Source of the DNA: Treponema sp.
GTDB taxonomy: Bacteria; Spirochaetota; Spirochaetia; Treponematales; Treponemataceae
Length of the DNA stretch: 64,000 bases
Assembly: GCA_024402505.1 (NCBI GenBank)
Contig: JAKSTP010000009.1
Location: forward strand, 1 to 64,000
Direction of reading: 5' to 3'
Every line of letters starts with the position of its first letter. The stretch's first letter is position 1. The translations under genes and the position numbers were made by a program. Under the pieces are notes generated by a model that was not told the DNA's origin, searched no databases, and worked only from the letters and a program-made list of their open reading frames with translations. Positions 25,914 to 34,705 of this stretch are shown here, piece by piece.

Positions 25914-27127
25914 TGAAAAAATTGAATTTTAGTAAAGGATTTATCCCTTGTGTTATTGCCAGTTGTGCAATCATTGCTTTTGGTGTTGTAGGATTCTTTG
26001 TTCGCGGCATCAACCTTGGTCTTGATTTCAAACCTGGTCTTATTGAAGAAGTTCGTATTGCTTCTCCTGCTGCAGAACTTTCTTACGGCGGTGCTGCTAA
26101 AGTTGCTGTTACACTTTCTGCCGATAAAATGGACGTAGTTGTTTCTGGTACTGGTGCCGATAACGCTACACACTCTTATCCATTCTATCAGTATCCAACT
26201 GTAGGAGCTCTTGCTTCTGCCGTTTCTGAAATTGACGGTGTTTCAATGACTGCAAAAAACAGTTCTGCTGATTCAACAAAACTGTTCCTTAACTCTGCAG
26301 TTTCAAATGTGCTTTCAACAGGTAAAACATATATCTACCCTGTAGAAGCTTCAGATGTAACAACAGATGATATCCGTGCTGCCTTGAATGGTGTAGACGG
26401 TATTTCTATTAAACAGCTTGGAAAAGATGCTGAAATCAGCTTCCAGATTCGTATGGCTGCTTCATCTGATGGATCACAGAGTGATCTTCAGTCAACTGTA
26501 GAAAGCAAACTTTACTCAAAATTTGGTAAAGAAAAAGTTGCAGTTGTAAAAACTGACTTTATCGGTTCAAGCTTTTCTAAATCAATTGCAGGTAAATCTG
26601 TACTGATGTTTATCCTTACAGTTCTCCTTATCTGGGGTTACGCTGCAATCCGTTTCCACTGGGACTTCGCTTTGGGTTCAATCATCGCTCTCGTACACGA
26701 TACACTGATTATGATGACCTTCATTATCTGGACTCAGATGGAATTCTCTACTACAGTTCTGGCAGCCGTACTTACAATCATCGGTTACTCAATCAACGCT
26801 ACTGTAGTTATTCTTGACCGCATCCGTTACAACCTTAAAATGATGGATAAAGTAGAATCTTTCAAAGACATCCTTGATCAGTCACTTTCTGATACATTGA
26901 CTCGTTCTATCCTGACAACTGTAACTACATTGATTGCTGTAATTGCTCTCTTCGTATTTACATCAGGAAGCATCAAAGACTTCTCACTTGCCCTTATCGT
27001 AGGTTTGATTTCTGGTGCTTACTCTTCAATCTTCATTTCTGGTGCATTCATTGCTGCAAGCCGCAAAAACTGGAAACCAGAATTCGGTGTTCACCACTCA
27101 TTGAAGACTGTAAAAGCTGACGAATAA
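25913..27127 (+). CDS. secF: protein translocase subunit SecF
   Basis: Partner of SecD, 404 residues, with six membrane segments. The N-terminal INLGLDFKPGLIEEV corresponds to the LGxDFxGG motif but lacks its usual double glycine, and SINATVVILDRIRYNLK is the SecF signature in the fourth-segment region. The periplasmic domain between about residues 40 and 215 is longer than in E. coli SecF and low in recognisable motifs. Translation is coupled to secD. A hairpin terminator follows. Confidence 0.93.
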   Translation: MKKLNFSKGFIPCVIASCAIIAFGVVGFFVRGINLGLDFKPGLIEEVRIASPAAELSYGGAAKVAVTLSADKMDVVVSGTGADNATHSYPFYQYPTVGALASAVSEIDGVSMTAKNSSADSTKLFLNSAVSNVLSTGKTYIYPVEASDVTTDDIRAALNGVDGISIKQLGKDAEISFQIRMAASSDGSQSDLQSTVESKLYSKFGKEKVAVVKTDFIGSSFSKSIAGKSVLMFILTVLLIWGYAAIRFHWDFALGSIIALVHDTLIMMTFIIWTQMEFSTTVLAAVLTIIGYSINATVVILDRIRYNLKMMDKVESFKDILDQSLSDTLTRSILTTVTTLIAVIALFVFTSGSIKDFSLALIVGLISGAYSSIFISGAFIAASRKNWKPEFGVHHSLKTVKADE

Positions 27128-27150
27128 TCAGATTTTTTGAAACCAGCAAG

Positions 27151-27182
27151 TGTCACCTTCCTCGGAGGGTGACATTTTTTTT
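27151..27182 (+). terminator. intrinsic terminator after secF
   Basis: TGTCACC (27151-27157) pairs with GGTGACA and the stem can extend inward through TTCC/GGAG. Eight T residues follow. The next gene (ispH) starts six bases later. Confidence 0.85.
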
Positions 27183-27187
27183 GAATT

Positions 27188-28024
27188 ATGGAAGTTATTA
27201 AGGCTGATATTCTTGGATTTTGTTTTGGGGTACGACGAGCCGTAGAAATGGCAGAAAAGGCGCTGAAGGAAAACACCGCCGTGTACTCACTGGGTCCATT
27301 GATTCACAATAAAACTGTTCTCGATTCTCTTTCCGAAAAAGGACTGAAGGTTATAGGTGAAGAGGAAATTTCATCCCTTCCAGAAAATTCTTCCGTAATT
27401 ATTAGGGCTCACGGAGTTCCCCCAAAAATTATTGAACTTCTTGAAAAACAGAAATGCCATGTTGTGAATGCAACCTGTCCAAGGGTTTTAAAAAGTCAGT
27501 CCATTGCCATGAAAGGCTCTGAAATGGGAAAACTTATTGTTCTTGCAGGAGATGCAAACCACGGAGAAGTGCAGGGTATTGCGGGATTTGCCGGAAAAAA
27601 CTTTGTTCTTGTTCAGGATGCAAAAGATGCAGCATTGTTGCCGGAACATGAAGACCAGGTTTTAGTTTTCAGCCAGACAACGTTCAGTAAAAGTTCTTTT
27701 AATGAAATCTGCAGCGAGCTTTCCAAAAAAACAAAAAACATAGAAATCATCAATACAATCTGTCCTGCAACAAAAGAACGTCAGGATGCTTTGGAAAAAC
27801 TTTGTGAAAATGTTGAGGCAGTTCTTGTAGTTGGAGGAAAATCCAGCGCAAATACAATTCGCCTTTATCAGAATGCCTGTGCTTTGGTAAAAGAAGCCTG
27901 GCACATTGAAAATGCCCAGGAAATTCCAGAGATGGTTTATTCTTACAAAAAAATCGGAATTACGGCCGGTTCATCAACACCAGACCAGGTTATTGATGAA
28001 GTTGTAAGAAGCCTTACTAAATAA
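27188..28024 (+). CDS. ispH: 4-hydroxy-3-methylbut-2-enyl diphosphate reductase IspH
   Basis: Last enzyme of the non-mevalonate isoprenoid pathway, making IPP and DMAPP from HMBPP with an Fe-S cluster. At 278 residues it has the usual length. The three cluster cysteines are C12 (GFCFGVRRAVE), C97 (NATCPRV) and C192 (NTICPATKERQ). AHGVPP, GDANHGEVQG and the C-terminal ITAGSSTPD are conserved. The ATG lies almost directly after the secF terminator with no visible promoter or ribosome site, so how it is transcribed is unclear. It is convergent with queD, with a single base between stop codons. Confidence 0.95.
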   Translation: MEVIKADILGFCFGVRRAVEMAEKALKENTAVYSLGPLIHNKTVLDSLSEKGLKVIGEEEISSLPENSSVIIRAHGVPPKIIELLEKQKCHVVNATCPRVLKSQSIAMKGSEMGKLIVLAGDANHGEVQGIAGFAGKNFVLVQDAKDAALLPEHEDQVLVFSQTTFSKSSFNEICSELSKKTKNIEIINTICPATKERQDALEKLCENVEAVLVVGGKSSANTIRLYQNACALVKEAWHIENAQEIPEMVYSYKKIGITAGSSTPDQVIDEVVRSLTK

Positions 28025-28025
28025 A

Positions 28026-28430
28026 TCAGTCAACACAATAACGGGCACGGCTTGTGTCTGTTTCAAAAACGTCCACCTTCCACAAATATGCCTTTTCTCC
28101 GCTTTCGTCCTGTTTTTCAAGATTCAGTCCCTGTGCTTTGCAGTCGGCAATGATACCTTCAAAAATATAACGGCAGATTCTTTCAGCAGAAGGGTTTTGT
28201 TCAAAGAAAGGATTATCGTTCAGGTTTGTATGATCCAATTCCTTGCAGATTTTTCTAAGGGAACCTTTAAGATAAGTGAAATCAAGAAGCATGCCGCCTT
28301 CGTTCAGGTTTTTTCCACGAACATGAGCAAGAACCTTGTAATTGTGGCCGTGAAGGTTTTCACATTTTCCGTTATAGTCTCTTAAAAAATGGGCCGCAGC
28401 AAAATCTGCTTCTACTCTTACTTCGTACAT
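28026..28430 (-). CDS. queD: 6-carboxytetrahydropterin synthase QueD / PTPS family
   Basis: T-fold enzyme of 134 residues, probably making 6-carboxy-5,6,7,8-tetrahydropterin in queuosine synthesis. Zinc ligands are H14 (AAAHF), H27 and H29, and the CxxxHGH motif (C23 to H29) is the form typical of QueD rather than of eukaryotic 6-pyruvoyltetrahydropterin synthase. LDFTYLK and LDHTNLND are also conserved. No other queuosine genes are nearby. The ATG lies six bases below a TAAAAT hexamer, suggesting a leaderless message. Confidence 0.88.
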   Translation of the reverse strand: MYEVRVEADFAAAHFLRDYNGKCENLHGHNYKVLAHVRGKNLNEGGMLLDFTYLKGSLRKICKELDHTNLNDNPFFEQNPSAERICRYIFEGIIADCKAQGLNLEKQDESGEKAYLWKVDVFETDTSRARYCVD

Positions 28431-28465
28431 ATTTAGATTTTATCAAAAAATAGAAGATTTTACAA
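28431..28465 (-). promoter_or_regulatory. queD promoter, predicted leaderless
   Basis: Minus strand: TTGTAA (28465-28460), a 17-nt spacer, TAAAAT (28442-28437), then six nucleotides to the ATG. No ribosome site. Confidence 0.55.
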
Positions 28466-28523
28466 TTTTCTATTTGTTCTTTACTATTTTTTTTTTCATC
28501 TCCCTAGTAATATACTATTATAA

Positions 28524-28536
28524 GGGATTTTACCTA
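28524..28536 (+). promoter_or_regulatory. shared 13-bp element upstream of GH9
   Basis: GGGATTTTACCTA, identical to 9696-9708, begins two bases after a -10-like TATTAT (28516-28521). It would lie in the first transcribed bases, a typical operator position. Confidence 0.35.
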
Positions 28537-28563
28537 TGTTATCTCTTTTGGAGGACTGCAAAC

Positions 28564-30126
28564 ATGGATGGAAAAACTAAGATTTATGTAAATCAGGTTG
28601 GTTATCCTGAAAAATACACTAAAACTGCATATCTTGAAAGTGACCTGGATTTTTCCGGCAAGAAATTTATGGTCATGGATGCAGAAGAAAATGTTGCTTT
28701 TGAAGGAGTAATCCCTAAATCAATGGAGGATGAACAGGCAGGTAAGGGCTGGTATAAGCTTGATTTTTCAACATTAACAGTTCCTGGTTCCTACTATATA
28801 TTAATTGACTCCCATAAATCTTATGTTTTTTCTGTTTCAAACAAAGTGTGGAATCCACTTTTTCAGGCAACTTTGGAATATTTTACTAATTCCCGTTGTG
28901 GCGTTCAGAAAAGTCATACTATCTGGAATCCTTCTACCTGTCATACAGGTCCTGCACGCATTTACGGAACCAACAATTTTATTGAAGCTGACGGTGGATG
29001 GCATGATGCAGGTGATTACGGTCGTTATATTGTTGCCGGCTGTAAAACTGTAATGGATCTTCTTTTTACTTATAAGGCTCAGAGTGATTACAAGGGATTT
29101 GATATTCTTGATGAAGTCCGCTTTGAACTTGAATGGATGATGAAACTTCAGCGGGAAGATGGGGCTGTTTATCATAAGATTTCCTGCTACAAATTCTGCG
29201 GATTCATTATGCCTTCTGAAGAAAAAGATCCTCTGGTTTTGGCTCCTGTATCAACTACAGCAACAGCCACTCTTGCAGGAACACTTACATATGCTTCTCA
29301 GTTCTATACACAGGATAAAGCTTTTGTTGATGAAATGATGAAATGTGCAAATAAAGCCATTGATTTTCTTCTGAATAATGATGTTATCCTTTACGAAAAT
29401 CCTCCGGAGATTTCAACAGGCGGTTATGGTGACAAAAATGTTGAAGATGAACTTTATTTTGCATATTCACTTTATGGCCTTTACACAAAAAATAAGGAAA
29501 TCTTTGAAAAAGGTAAAGCCATCTTCGATAAATCAAAATTCCATGGCTATGCCTGGGGCTTCTTTGCAGGTTATGCAAACGAAGTTATTTTAGAAAATGC
29601 AAATGAGATTACAGACACTGCATTTGTTACTGATTTAAAAGATGCGGTAGTTCTTACTGCAGAAAAAACAATTGAAATTGCAGAAAAGTCTCCTGTAGAT
29701 TACGTTCTGCCATGGGCCTTCTGGGGATGCTCAGGGGCTGTTATGGATACAGCACACACTTTGATTCTTGCATATCGTATTACAGTTGATGCAAAATATC
29801 TTGAACTTGCAGAAAAGGCTGTTTCTTATATTCTTGGAGCAAATCCTTCAGATTACTGTTATGTTTCGGGCTTTGGTTCAAATCCAATGAATCATCCTCA
29901 TCACAGACCATCAGGCTTTTTGAAACAGACAATGCCTGGTATGCTTGCAGGCGGTCCATGCGGTCATCTTATTGATGAGGAAGCAAAAAAACACCTGCAG
30001 GGAAGAGTGCCTTTAAAGTGTTATCTGGATAGTTATGGCAGCTACAGTACCAATGAGGTGGCCATTTACTGGAACAGTGCACTCACTTTAGTAATGGCCA
30101 TGCTCATGGAAGAAAACTGCTTTTAA
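28564..30126 (+). CDS. glycoside hydrolase family 9 (endoglucanase-like)
   Basis: A 520-residue family 9 hydrolase that should cleave beta-1,4-glucan or a related oligosaccharide. The N-terminal Ig-like CelD_N domain is marked by KIYVNQVGYPEKYTK. The (alpha/alpha)6 barrel starts near residue 95. DAGD (148-151) holds the base and nucleophile-positioning aspartates, NHPHHRPSG is the conserved His/Arg segment, and STNEVAIYWNS carries the acid Glu near 498. I chose ATG 28564, with GGAGG upstream; a longer version to 28474 runs through the promoter. No signal peptide is seen, so it may act on imported oligosaccharides in the cytoplasm. Confidence 0.9.
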   Translation: MDGKTKIYVNQVGYPEKYTKTAYLESDLDFSGKKFMVMDAEENVAFEGVIPKSMEDEQAGKGWYKLDFSTLTVPGSYYILIDSHKSYVFSVSNKVWNPLFQATLEYFTNSRCGVQKSHTIWNPSTCHTGPARIYGTNNFIEADGGWHDAGDYGRYIVAGCKTVMDLLFTYKAQSDYKGFDILDEVRFELEWMMKLQREDGAVYHKISCYKFCGFIMPSEEKDPLVLAPVSTTATATLAGTLTYASQFYTQDKAFVDEMMKCANKAIDFLLNNDVILYENPPEISTGGYGDKNVEDELYFAYSLYGLYTKNKEIFEKGKAIFDKSKFHGYAWGFFAGYANEVILENANEITDTAFVTDLKDAVVLTAEKTIEIAEKSPVDYVLPWAFWGCSGAVMDTAHTLILAYRITVDAKYLELAEKAVSYILGANPSDYCYVSGFGSNPMNHPHHRPSGFLKQTMPGMLAGGPCGHLIDEEAKKHLQGRVPLKCYLDSYGSYSTNEVAIYWNSALTLVMAMLMEENCF

Positions 30127-30149
30127 TTTCTAAAGCAGTAATCAATTGT

Positions 30150-31508
30150 TTATTTATTTGTAATCTTTTTTTCGTTGTAGAATAGAAGGATAGCTCCGCC
30201 AAGGATACAAAGTGCAGCTGCTATTACAGCAACCATTCTTACGCCAAAAACTGTTGTTTCTCCGGAAATTGCTCTCAATGTAGAAATTGAAGTAAACAAA
30301 AGCATTGCAAGACTCTGACCTAGTTTGAAGCAGAAAGTTCTAGTTGCAAAGAACATACCCTGTCGGTTTTCGCCGGTTTTATTTCCATCGTATTCTGCAA
30401 TATCTGCAACCATTGCCTGTGGGAGAATTCCAAAAATTGCCATTGGGAAAGAGCCAAGTATTACAATTATAGCGCCCTGTATTTTGGCAGGTACAGGAAG
30501 AGAATCACCGGTAAGAGATGTAAAGGCGAAGGTAACGAAGAAAAGTGCAAAGGCCATTAAAACCATCTTTTTCTTTCCAATTTTCTTTGTAAGTGTATTG
30601 ATAGGAACATAAAAAACAAGAGAAAGAGCTGTCATTCCAACAAAATAGATGGTATTCATGCTTTCCGGAAGTTTCATAAGGGCTGTTACAAAGAATGGAA
30701 GTCCTGTCTGGAACATGGTAAGGCCAATCCAGTAGAAAATATCTGATCCTACAAAAATGCGGAATTCCTTGTTTTTGAAAGTTGCTTTTACAGACTGAAT
30801 AGCATTGGTTTCAACAGGCTTTGCTTCAACATAATCTTTTTCGTTTATGAAAAAAACAGGGAAGAACATGGCAATTGTTCCAATAAGAGCAAGAATTGAC
30901 ATGGAAAGACGCATGGCAGGAATTCGAGCCATTCCCATTCCAATGAAAAGATCCCAGATTACAGGTGCTGCATAGGCAAAGGCAGTACCAACAATGAAGG
31001 TAAGTGAGATGGCAGTAGAGCAGGCCATTCGTTCTTCAGGAGTTCTTCCAAGTTCAGAAAAAAGTGCTGTGTATGGAGTGCAGTACATTGTGATAAAAAG
31101 ATAATAGAGAGCTACAAAGATAAAAAGCCATGCTCCGTTGGCAGCCGACTGAGGTTTGAATGGTGCGCAGAATACAAGAACTGTAACAGCCCCAAGAGGA
31201 ATGGCCGAAAGTTTCAAAAATGGAATACGGCGTCCTTTAGGATTTTTGCAGTTGTCTGACATGGATCCAATTAATGGGTCTGTTACTGCGTCAAAAATCC
31301 TTCCGGCTGCAGCAATTAATCCAAGAATTGTAAGTGCACCAAAAATCACTTTCCCCTGGGGAATAAGTGCCGTCTGGCCTGCATCAATAAATTCTTTTGT
31401 AGGCTGATAAAAATATACCAGGTAACTTCCAATCAGTCCGGAAAGTACTGCCCAACCAAACTGTCCTACGGCAAAAAGCCACATTTTTCCTTTTGAAAGA
31501 TTTTTCAT
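30150..31508 (-). CDS. MFS transporter, GPH (sugar-cation symporter)-like
   Basis: Inner-membrane transporter of 452 residues with about twelve membrane segments. The early segment AAGRIFDAVTDPLIGSMSDNCKNPKGRRIPFL matches the DAxxDPxxGxxSD...GRRRP motif of the glycoside-pentoside-hexuronide (MelB) family. The substrate is unknown: a sugar conjugate fits the family, while the neighbouring TetR regulator could also fit export. It is the third gene of a minus-strand operon, with an AGGAGGA site and a 23-bp gap after the TetR gene. Confidence 0.85.
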   Translation of the reverse strand: MKNLSKGKMWLFAVGQFGWAVLSGLIGSYLVYFYQPTKEFIDAGQTALIPQGKVIFGALTILGLIAAAGRIFDAVTDPLIGSMSDNCKNPKGRRIPFLKLSAIPLGAVTVLVFCAPFKPQSAANGAWLFIFVALYYLFITMYCTPYTALFSELGRTPEERMACSTAISLTFIVGTAFAYAAPVIWDLFIGMGMARIPAMRLSMSILALIGTIAMFFPVFFINEKDYVEAKPVETNAIQSVKATFKNKEFRIFVGSDIFYWIGLTMFQTGLPFFVTALMKLPESMNTIYFVGMTALSLVFYVPINTLTKKIGKKKMVLMAFALFFVTFAFTSLTGDSLPVPAKIQGAIIVILGSFPMAIFGILPQAMVADIAEYDGNKTGENRQGMFFATRTFCFKLGQSLAMLLFTSISTLRAISGETTVFGVRMVAVIAAALCILGGAILLFYNEKKITNK

Positions 31509-31531
31509 GATTCCTCCTGTGAAAGATTCCC

Positions 31532-32200
31532 TTATGAGCGGAAAGTTTCCAAATATATCCGGCTTAATAATTCAAGCTGACTTTGCGAATTTGAATCCCT
31601 GTTTTTTTCAAGCATGTTTTCCGAAAGCGAGAGCTTTTGTGCCATTGAAAAAAGAGAATGCATTACAGTAAAGTAAAGATGCTCGGTGCCTTCCTTTTTC
31701 CATTTTTCATTAATGGTTCCGTCTGAAAAACCTTTTTCCAGTGCATCACAAATTACGTCCTTAGTTTTTCCAATTGTCATGTCGTAGGAAGAAAGGCGTT
31801 CCTGAGAAATATTGTTGCGATTCACAAAGGCATCAAAATAATAGATGAATTTGAAAAAGGTTCTGTTCTTTTCAAAAAGATCTGTAAAAATGTTAAAGAT
31901 TCGGCTGATCTGGTAAAAGCCTGAAGCTGTTGTATAATCTTCAAGTTCCAGCTGCTTCATGATTGGTTCCCCAAGTTTTTCCCAATGATGGCGGGCGCAT
32001 TGAATGGCCAGTTCTTCTTTTGTCTTAAAATATCGGTAAAGACTGGCTACTCCAATTTCGCTTGCTTCAGCAATATCGGTCATGGCAATTACGTCAATTC
32101 CTTTTTCACTAAAAAGATCAAGGGCTTTGTCCAGAATATGAGCAATCCTTTTACTTTTCATTTCATCCAGTTCATTTTGTCTTTTTTGTTTCAGATCCAT
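31532..32200 (-). CDS. TetR family transcriptional regulator
   Basis: A 222-residue repressor-type protein. The N-terminal helix-turn-helix covers about residues 22-66, with MTDIAEASEIGVASLYRYFKTKEEL as the recognition region. The C-terminal ligand-binding domain is unrelated to well-known drug regulators by eye. It is the middle gene of the operon, 15 bp after the glycosyltransferase-like gene. The 17-bp palindrome at 33713-33729 in front of that operon is the likely operator, implying autoregulation. Confidence 0.9.
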   Translation of the reverse strand: MDLKQKRQNELDEMKSKRIAHILDKALDLFSEKGIDVIAMTDIAEASEIGVASLYRYFKTKEELAIQCARHHWEKLGEPIMKQLELEDYTTASGFYQISRIFNIFTDLFEKNRTFFKFIYYFDAFVNRNNISQERLSSYDMTIGKTKDVICDALEKGFSDGTINEKWKKEGTEHLYFTVMHSLFSMAQKLSLSENMLEKNRDSNSQSQLELLSRIYLETFRS

Positions 32201-32215
32201 TTGTTTTTCCTAATT

Positions 32216-33676
32216 TTAGAATCTTTCAAGAATCACATTGCAGCCTGAATAAAGACCCTGATTTTTATTTTTGATGATTGAATTGCACATTGAAGAAAGA
32301 AGGTTTTTGTCGGTAATAAAACGTACTGCCATAAGACCAGCTTCTTCTGCGTCCTGAATTTCCGGGGTACCGTCTCCAACTTCGCTTGAGTGAATTGCAC
32401 CCCACATTTCATGTCCCCCAACACGACGGATGTGAAGTTTTGGAACAGGGTAGAAAGCAAGTTCGCTTGGTTTTGTAACAAGAACATCACTGCAGCGGAT
32501 AAGAAGGTTTGTAGCATAAACGGCAGAAAAAATGTCTTTGTGCCAGAAGGCATGGATTTCACCGCAGTTTTTGTCTGAATTAAGTTCTTTTTCGGCAAAA
32601 GATTTTGTATCATCCCAATTGTCAAAATGCTCTGTAAGGCGGCCCTTCTTAATAAAATCATTAAGTTCTGGAATTGAAGAAAGGAATTTTTCCCAAACTC
32701 CTTTATAATCACCTACATTTACATAAAGGCTTGCCTTGTTTTCTTTAATGTATGAAATAAGAGCTTTTATGATTTTTGCAAAGAATTCCCCCTGGGCACC
32801 AGCTCCCCCAACAGTGAGAAGAAACCTTACTGGCTTTCCACTTTCAATGCGTTCCATTCTTTTTTTACAGTCTTCTTCAATGTTGTCTGTCATTTCAGCA
32901 TCGATGTAGTGCCCGGTGTAAAGAATGTCACTGTCTTTCATTGGTTTTAAAAGACGTTTTTTATCAAAGCCACGAAGGTTTTTGTATCCTATGTAAGATG
33001 AACTTGTCTGGACAGTGTGAAGTGCGCCTTCCGAAAGGTGAAGAGCCATGGGCCAGTTGTCTGGAATGGCGTTTACAACATTTGTCATACCTGCGTGGAC
33101 TGCTGACTGGGAAGGCCAGACGTGAGTTGCAATGTAAGGAGTGTTTTTGGGAAAATCATTGAAAAGTGGTGTCATAAGTTCACTGACGGCCTGATCTTTA
33201 GCATTGTAAGTAAGCTTCTTGAATCCTTCATAGTTCAATTTTTCCCATACAAGGAGGTTGAACAAAGGGAACTTCTGGGAAAGACGAGAACCAAGAGAGT
33301 AGAGGTCATTCTGATGTGAAATGATTTTTGTGCAGAGAGTTTCAGGAAAAGAATTAAGATCAAACCAGAGTGGGGTAAAGCCCATTTTATGTGCAACAGA
33401 AGCAAATGCCATGGAAATACGGTAGTGGCCGAATCCCATGCGGATATTTCCAATGATAAGAGGTTTTTCAGGAAGATTTTCCATTGGATTTTCGGAAAGA
33501 ACAAGCAATTTTCCGCCGAAGGCTGGCGTAAGAACAGGATGGTCTACGGCAGCCAGATGATATTCGGTGTTTCTATCATCACCAAACTTTTTCAGGAATT
33601 TTTTCTGCTGTTTGAAAGCGGCTCTGATTGTTTTTCTGTCAATTTCGTTTCCAAAAATAGAAGAAGTCTTATCCAT
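32216..33676 (-). CDS. GT-B glycosyltransferase-like protein
   Basis: A 486-residue protein with no signal peptide. IGNIRMGFGHYRISMAF (about residue 75) resembles the GxGHxxxA loop opening MurG and monogalactosyldiacylglycerol synthases. The second half has LLTVGGAGAQGEF and DVLVTKPSELAFY, which resemble the nucleotide-sugar domain of the same fold. I infer a GT28-like glycosyltransferase, possibly making a glycolipid, but neither donor nor acceptor can be named. I chose ATG 33676 because GGAGGTG lies five bases upstream; the longer form from 33730 would cross the operator. It heads the operon with the TetR and MFS genes. Confidence 0.75.
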   Translation of the reverse strand: MDKTSSIFGNEIDRKTIRAAFKQQKKFLKKFGDDRNTEYHLAAVDHPVLTPAFGGKLLVLSENPMENLPEKPLIIGNIRMGFGHYRISMAFASVAHKMGFTPLWFDLNSFPETLCTKIISHQNDLYSLGSRLSQKFPLFNLLVWEKLNYEGFKKLTYNAKDQAVSELMTPLFNDFPKNTPYIATHVWPSQSAVHAGMTNVVNAIPDNWPMALHLSEGALHTVQTSSSYIGYKNLRGFDKKRLLKPMKDSDILYTGHYIDAEMTDNIEEDCKKRMERIESGKPVRFLLTVGGAGAQGEFFAKIIKALISYIKENKASLYVNVGDYKGVWEKFLSSIPELNDFIKKGRLTEHFDNWDDTKSFAEKELNSDKNCGEIHAFWHKDIFSAVYATNLLIRCSDVLVTKPSELAFYPVPKLHIRRVGGHEMWGAIHSSEVGDGTPEIQDAEEAGLMAVRFITDKNLLSSMCNSIIKNKNQGLYSGCNVILERF

Positions 33677-33712
33677 AGGTGCACCTCCGAAATCTGCCTT
33701 TTTGCTGTGAGA

Positions 33713-33729
33713 TGATAGTATTACTATCA
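33713..33729. promoter_or_regulatory. perfect 8-1-8 palindrome, probable TetR operator
   Basis: TGATAGTA and TACTATCA flank a single central T. It lies between the -10 and the ribosome site of the 32216-33676 gene, where a bound repressor would block transcription. The operon encodes a TetR protein, the natural candidate to bind it. Confidence 0.7.
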
Positions 33730-33740
33730 CTTATAAACAT

Positions 33741-33769
33741 ACTCTATCATGCAAAAAGCCTTCAGTCAA
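33741..33769 (-). promoter_or_regulatory. promoter of the glycosyltransferase-TetR-MFS operon
   Basis: Minus strand: TTGACT (33769-33764), a 17-nt spacer, TAGAGT (33746-33741). The palindrome starts 12 bases downstream of the -10. Confidence 0.55.
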
Positions 33770-33860
33770 ATTATTTTTAAAAATTTTATGATGGAAAAAA
33801 GGGTCAGAATTTACTATATTATAATAAGAATATTTTCAGGAAATTATAGGAGAAATATTA

Positions 33861-34682
33861 ATGGCAGATTGTAATCATGAATGCGGCAGCTGCGGAAAAT
33901 CTTGCGGTGAAAGAGATATGCGTGCAAAACTTCGCGAGGGTTCAAGCGTAAAAAAAGTAATCGGCATTATGAGTGGAAAGGGTGGTGTTGGAAAATCACT
34001 GGTAACTTCCCTTATGGCATCAAAAATCTGCCGTGACGGATTTAAAACTGCCATTCTTGATGCTGATATTACAGGACCTTCAATTCCTGAAAGCTTTGGG
34101 GTAGGAGACCGCCGTGCAGAAGGTGGGGAAGACTTCCTTTATCCTGTAACTACCGAGAAGGGTATTCAGCTTATGAGTATGAACTTCCTTCTTGAAAATG
34201 AAAATGATCCTGTTATCTGGCGCGGACCGGTTATTGGCGGTGCTGTAAAACAGTTCTGGACAGATGTTGCATGGAAAGATGTTGATTTTATGTTCGTTGA
34301 TATGCCACCTGGAACTGGTGATGTACCACTTACAGTTTTCCAGAGTCTTCCTGTTGATGGAATTATTATCGTTTCTTCTCCACAGCAGCTGGTTCGCGTG
34401 ATTGTTGAAAAAGCCGTAAAAATGGCAAATATGATGAATATTCCTATCCTTGGTCTTGTAGAAAATATGAGCTATGTAAAATGCCCTGACTGCAACAAGG
34501 AAATCACTGTATTCGGAAAAAGCAATATCGAAAATATAGCAAAAGACTTTAATCTTAAGGTGCTTGCCCGCATTCCTATGGAAGAACGTACAAGTGCTGC
34601 AGTAGATGCCGGTGACATCGAAAATCTTGAAGTTGATTATCTTGATGAAACAGCCAAAGCCATTGAGTCTCTGCTTAAATAA
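33861..34682 (+). CDS. mrp: Mrp/NBP35 family iron-sulfur carrier ATPase
   Basis: P-loop ATPase of 273 residues proposed to carry and insert Fe-S clusters. The deviant Walker A is SGKGGVGKS (about residues 39-47), followed by DADITGPSIPESFG and VDMPPGTGDVPLTV. An N-terminal cysteine cluster (C4, C8, C11, C15) is of the NBP35 type, and a CPDC pair near residue 214 is the shared cluster site. AGGAGA precedes the ATG, and a TATAAT lies at 33820-33825. It is 23 bp before nadE, probably as one unit. Confidence 0.9.
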   Translation: MADCNHECGSCGKSCGERDMRAKLREGSSVKKVIGIMSGKGGVGKSLVTSLMASKICRDGFKTAILDADITGPSIPESFGVGDRRAEGGEDFLYPVTTEKGIQLMSMNFLLENENDPVIWRGPVIGGAVKQFWTDVAWKDVDFMFVDMPPGTGDVPLTVFQSLPVDGIIIVSSPQQLVRVIVEKAVKMANMMNIPILGLVENMSYVKCPDCNKEITVFGKSNIENIAKDFNLKVLARIPMEERTSAAVDAGDIENLEVDYLDETAKAIESLLK

Positions 34683-34705
34683 AGTTCCCTGTTTTTGGTG
34701 AAAAT

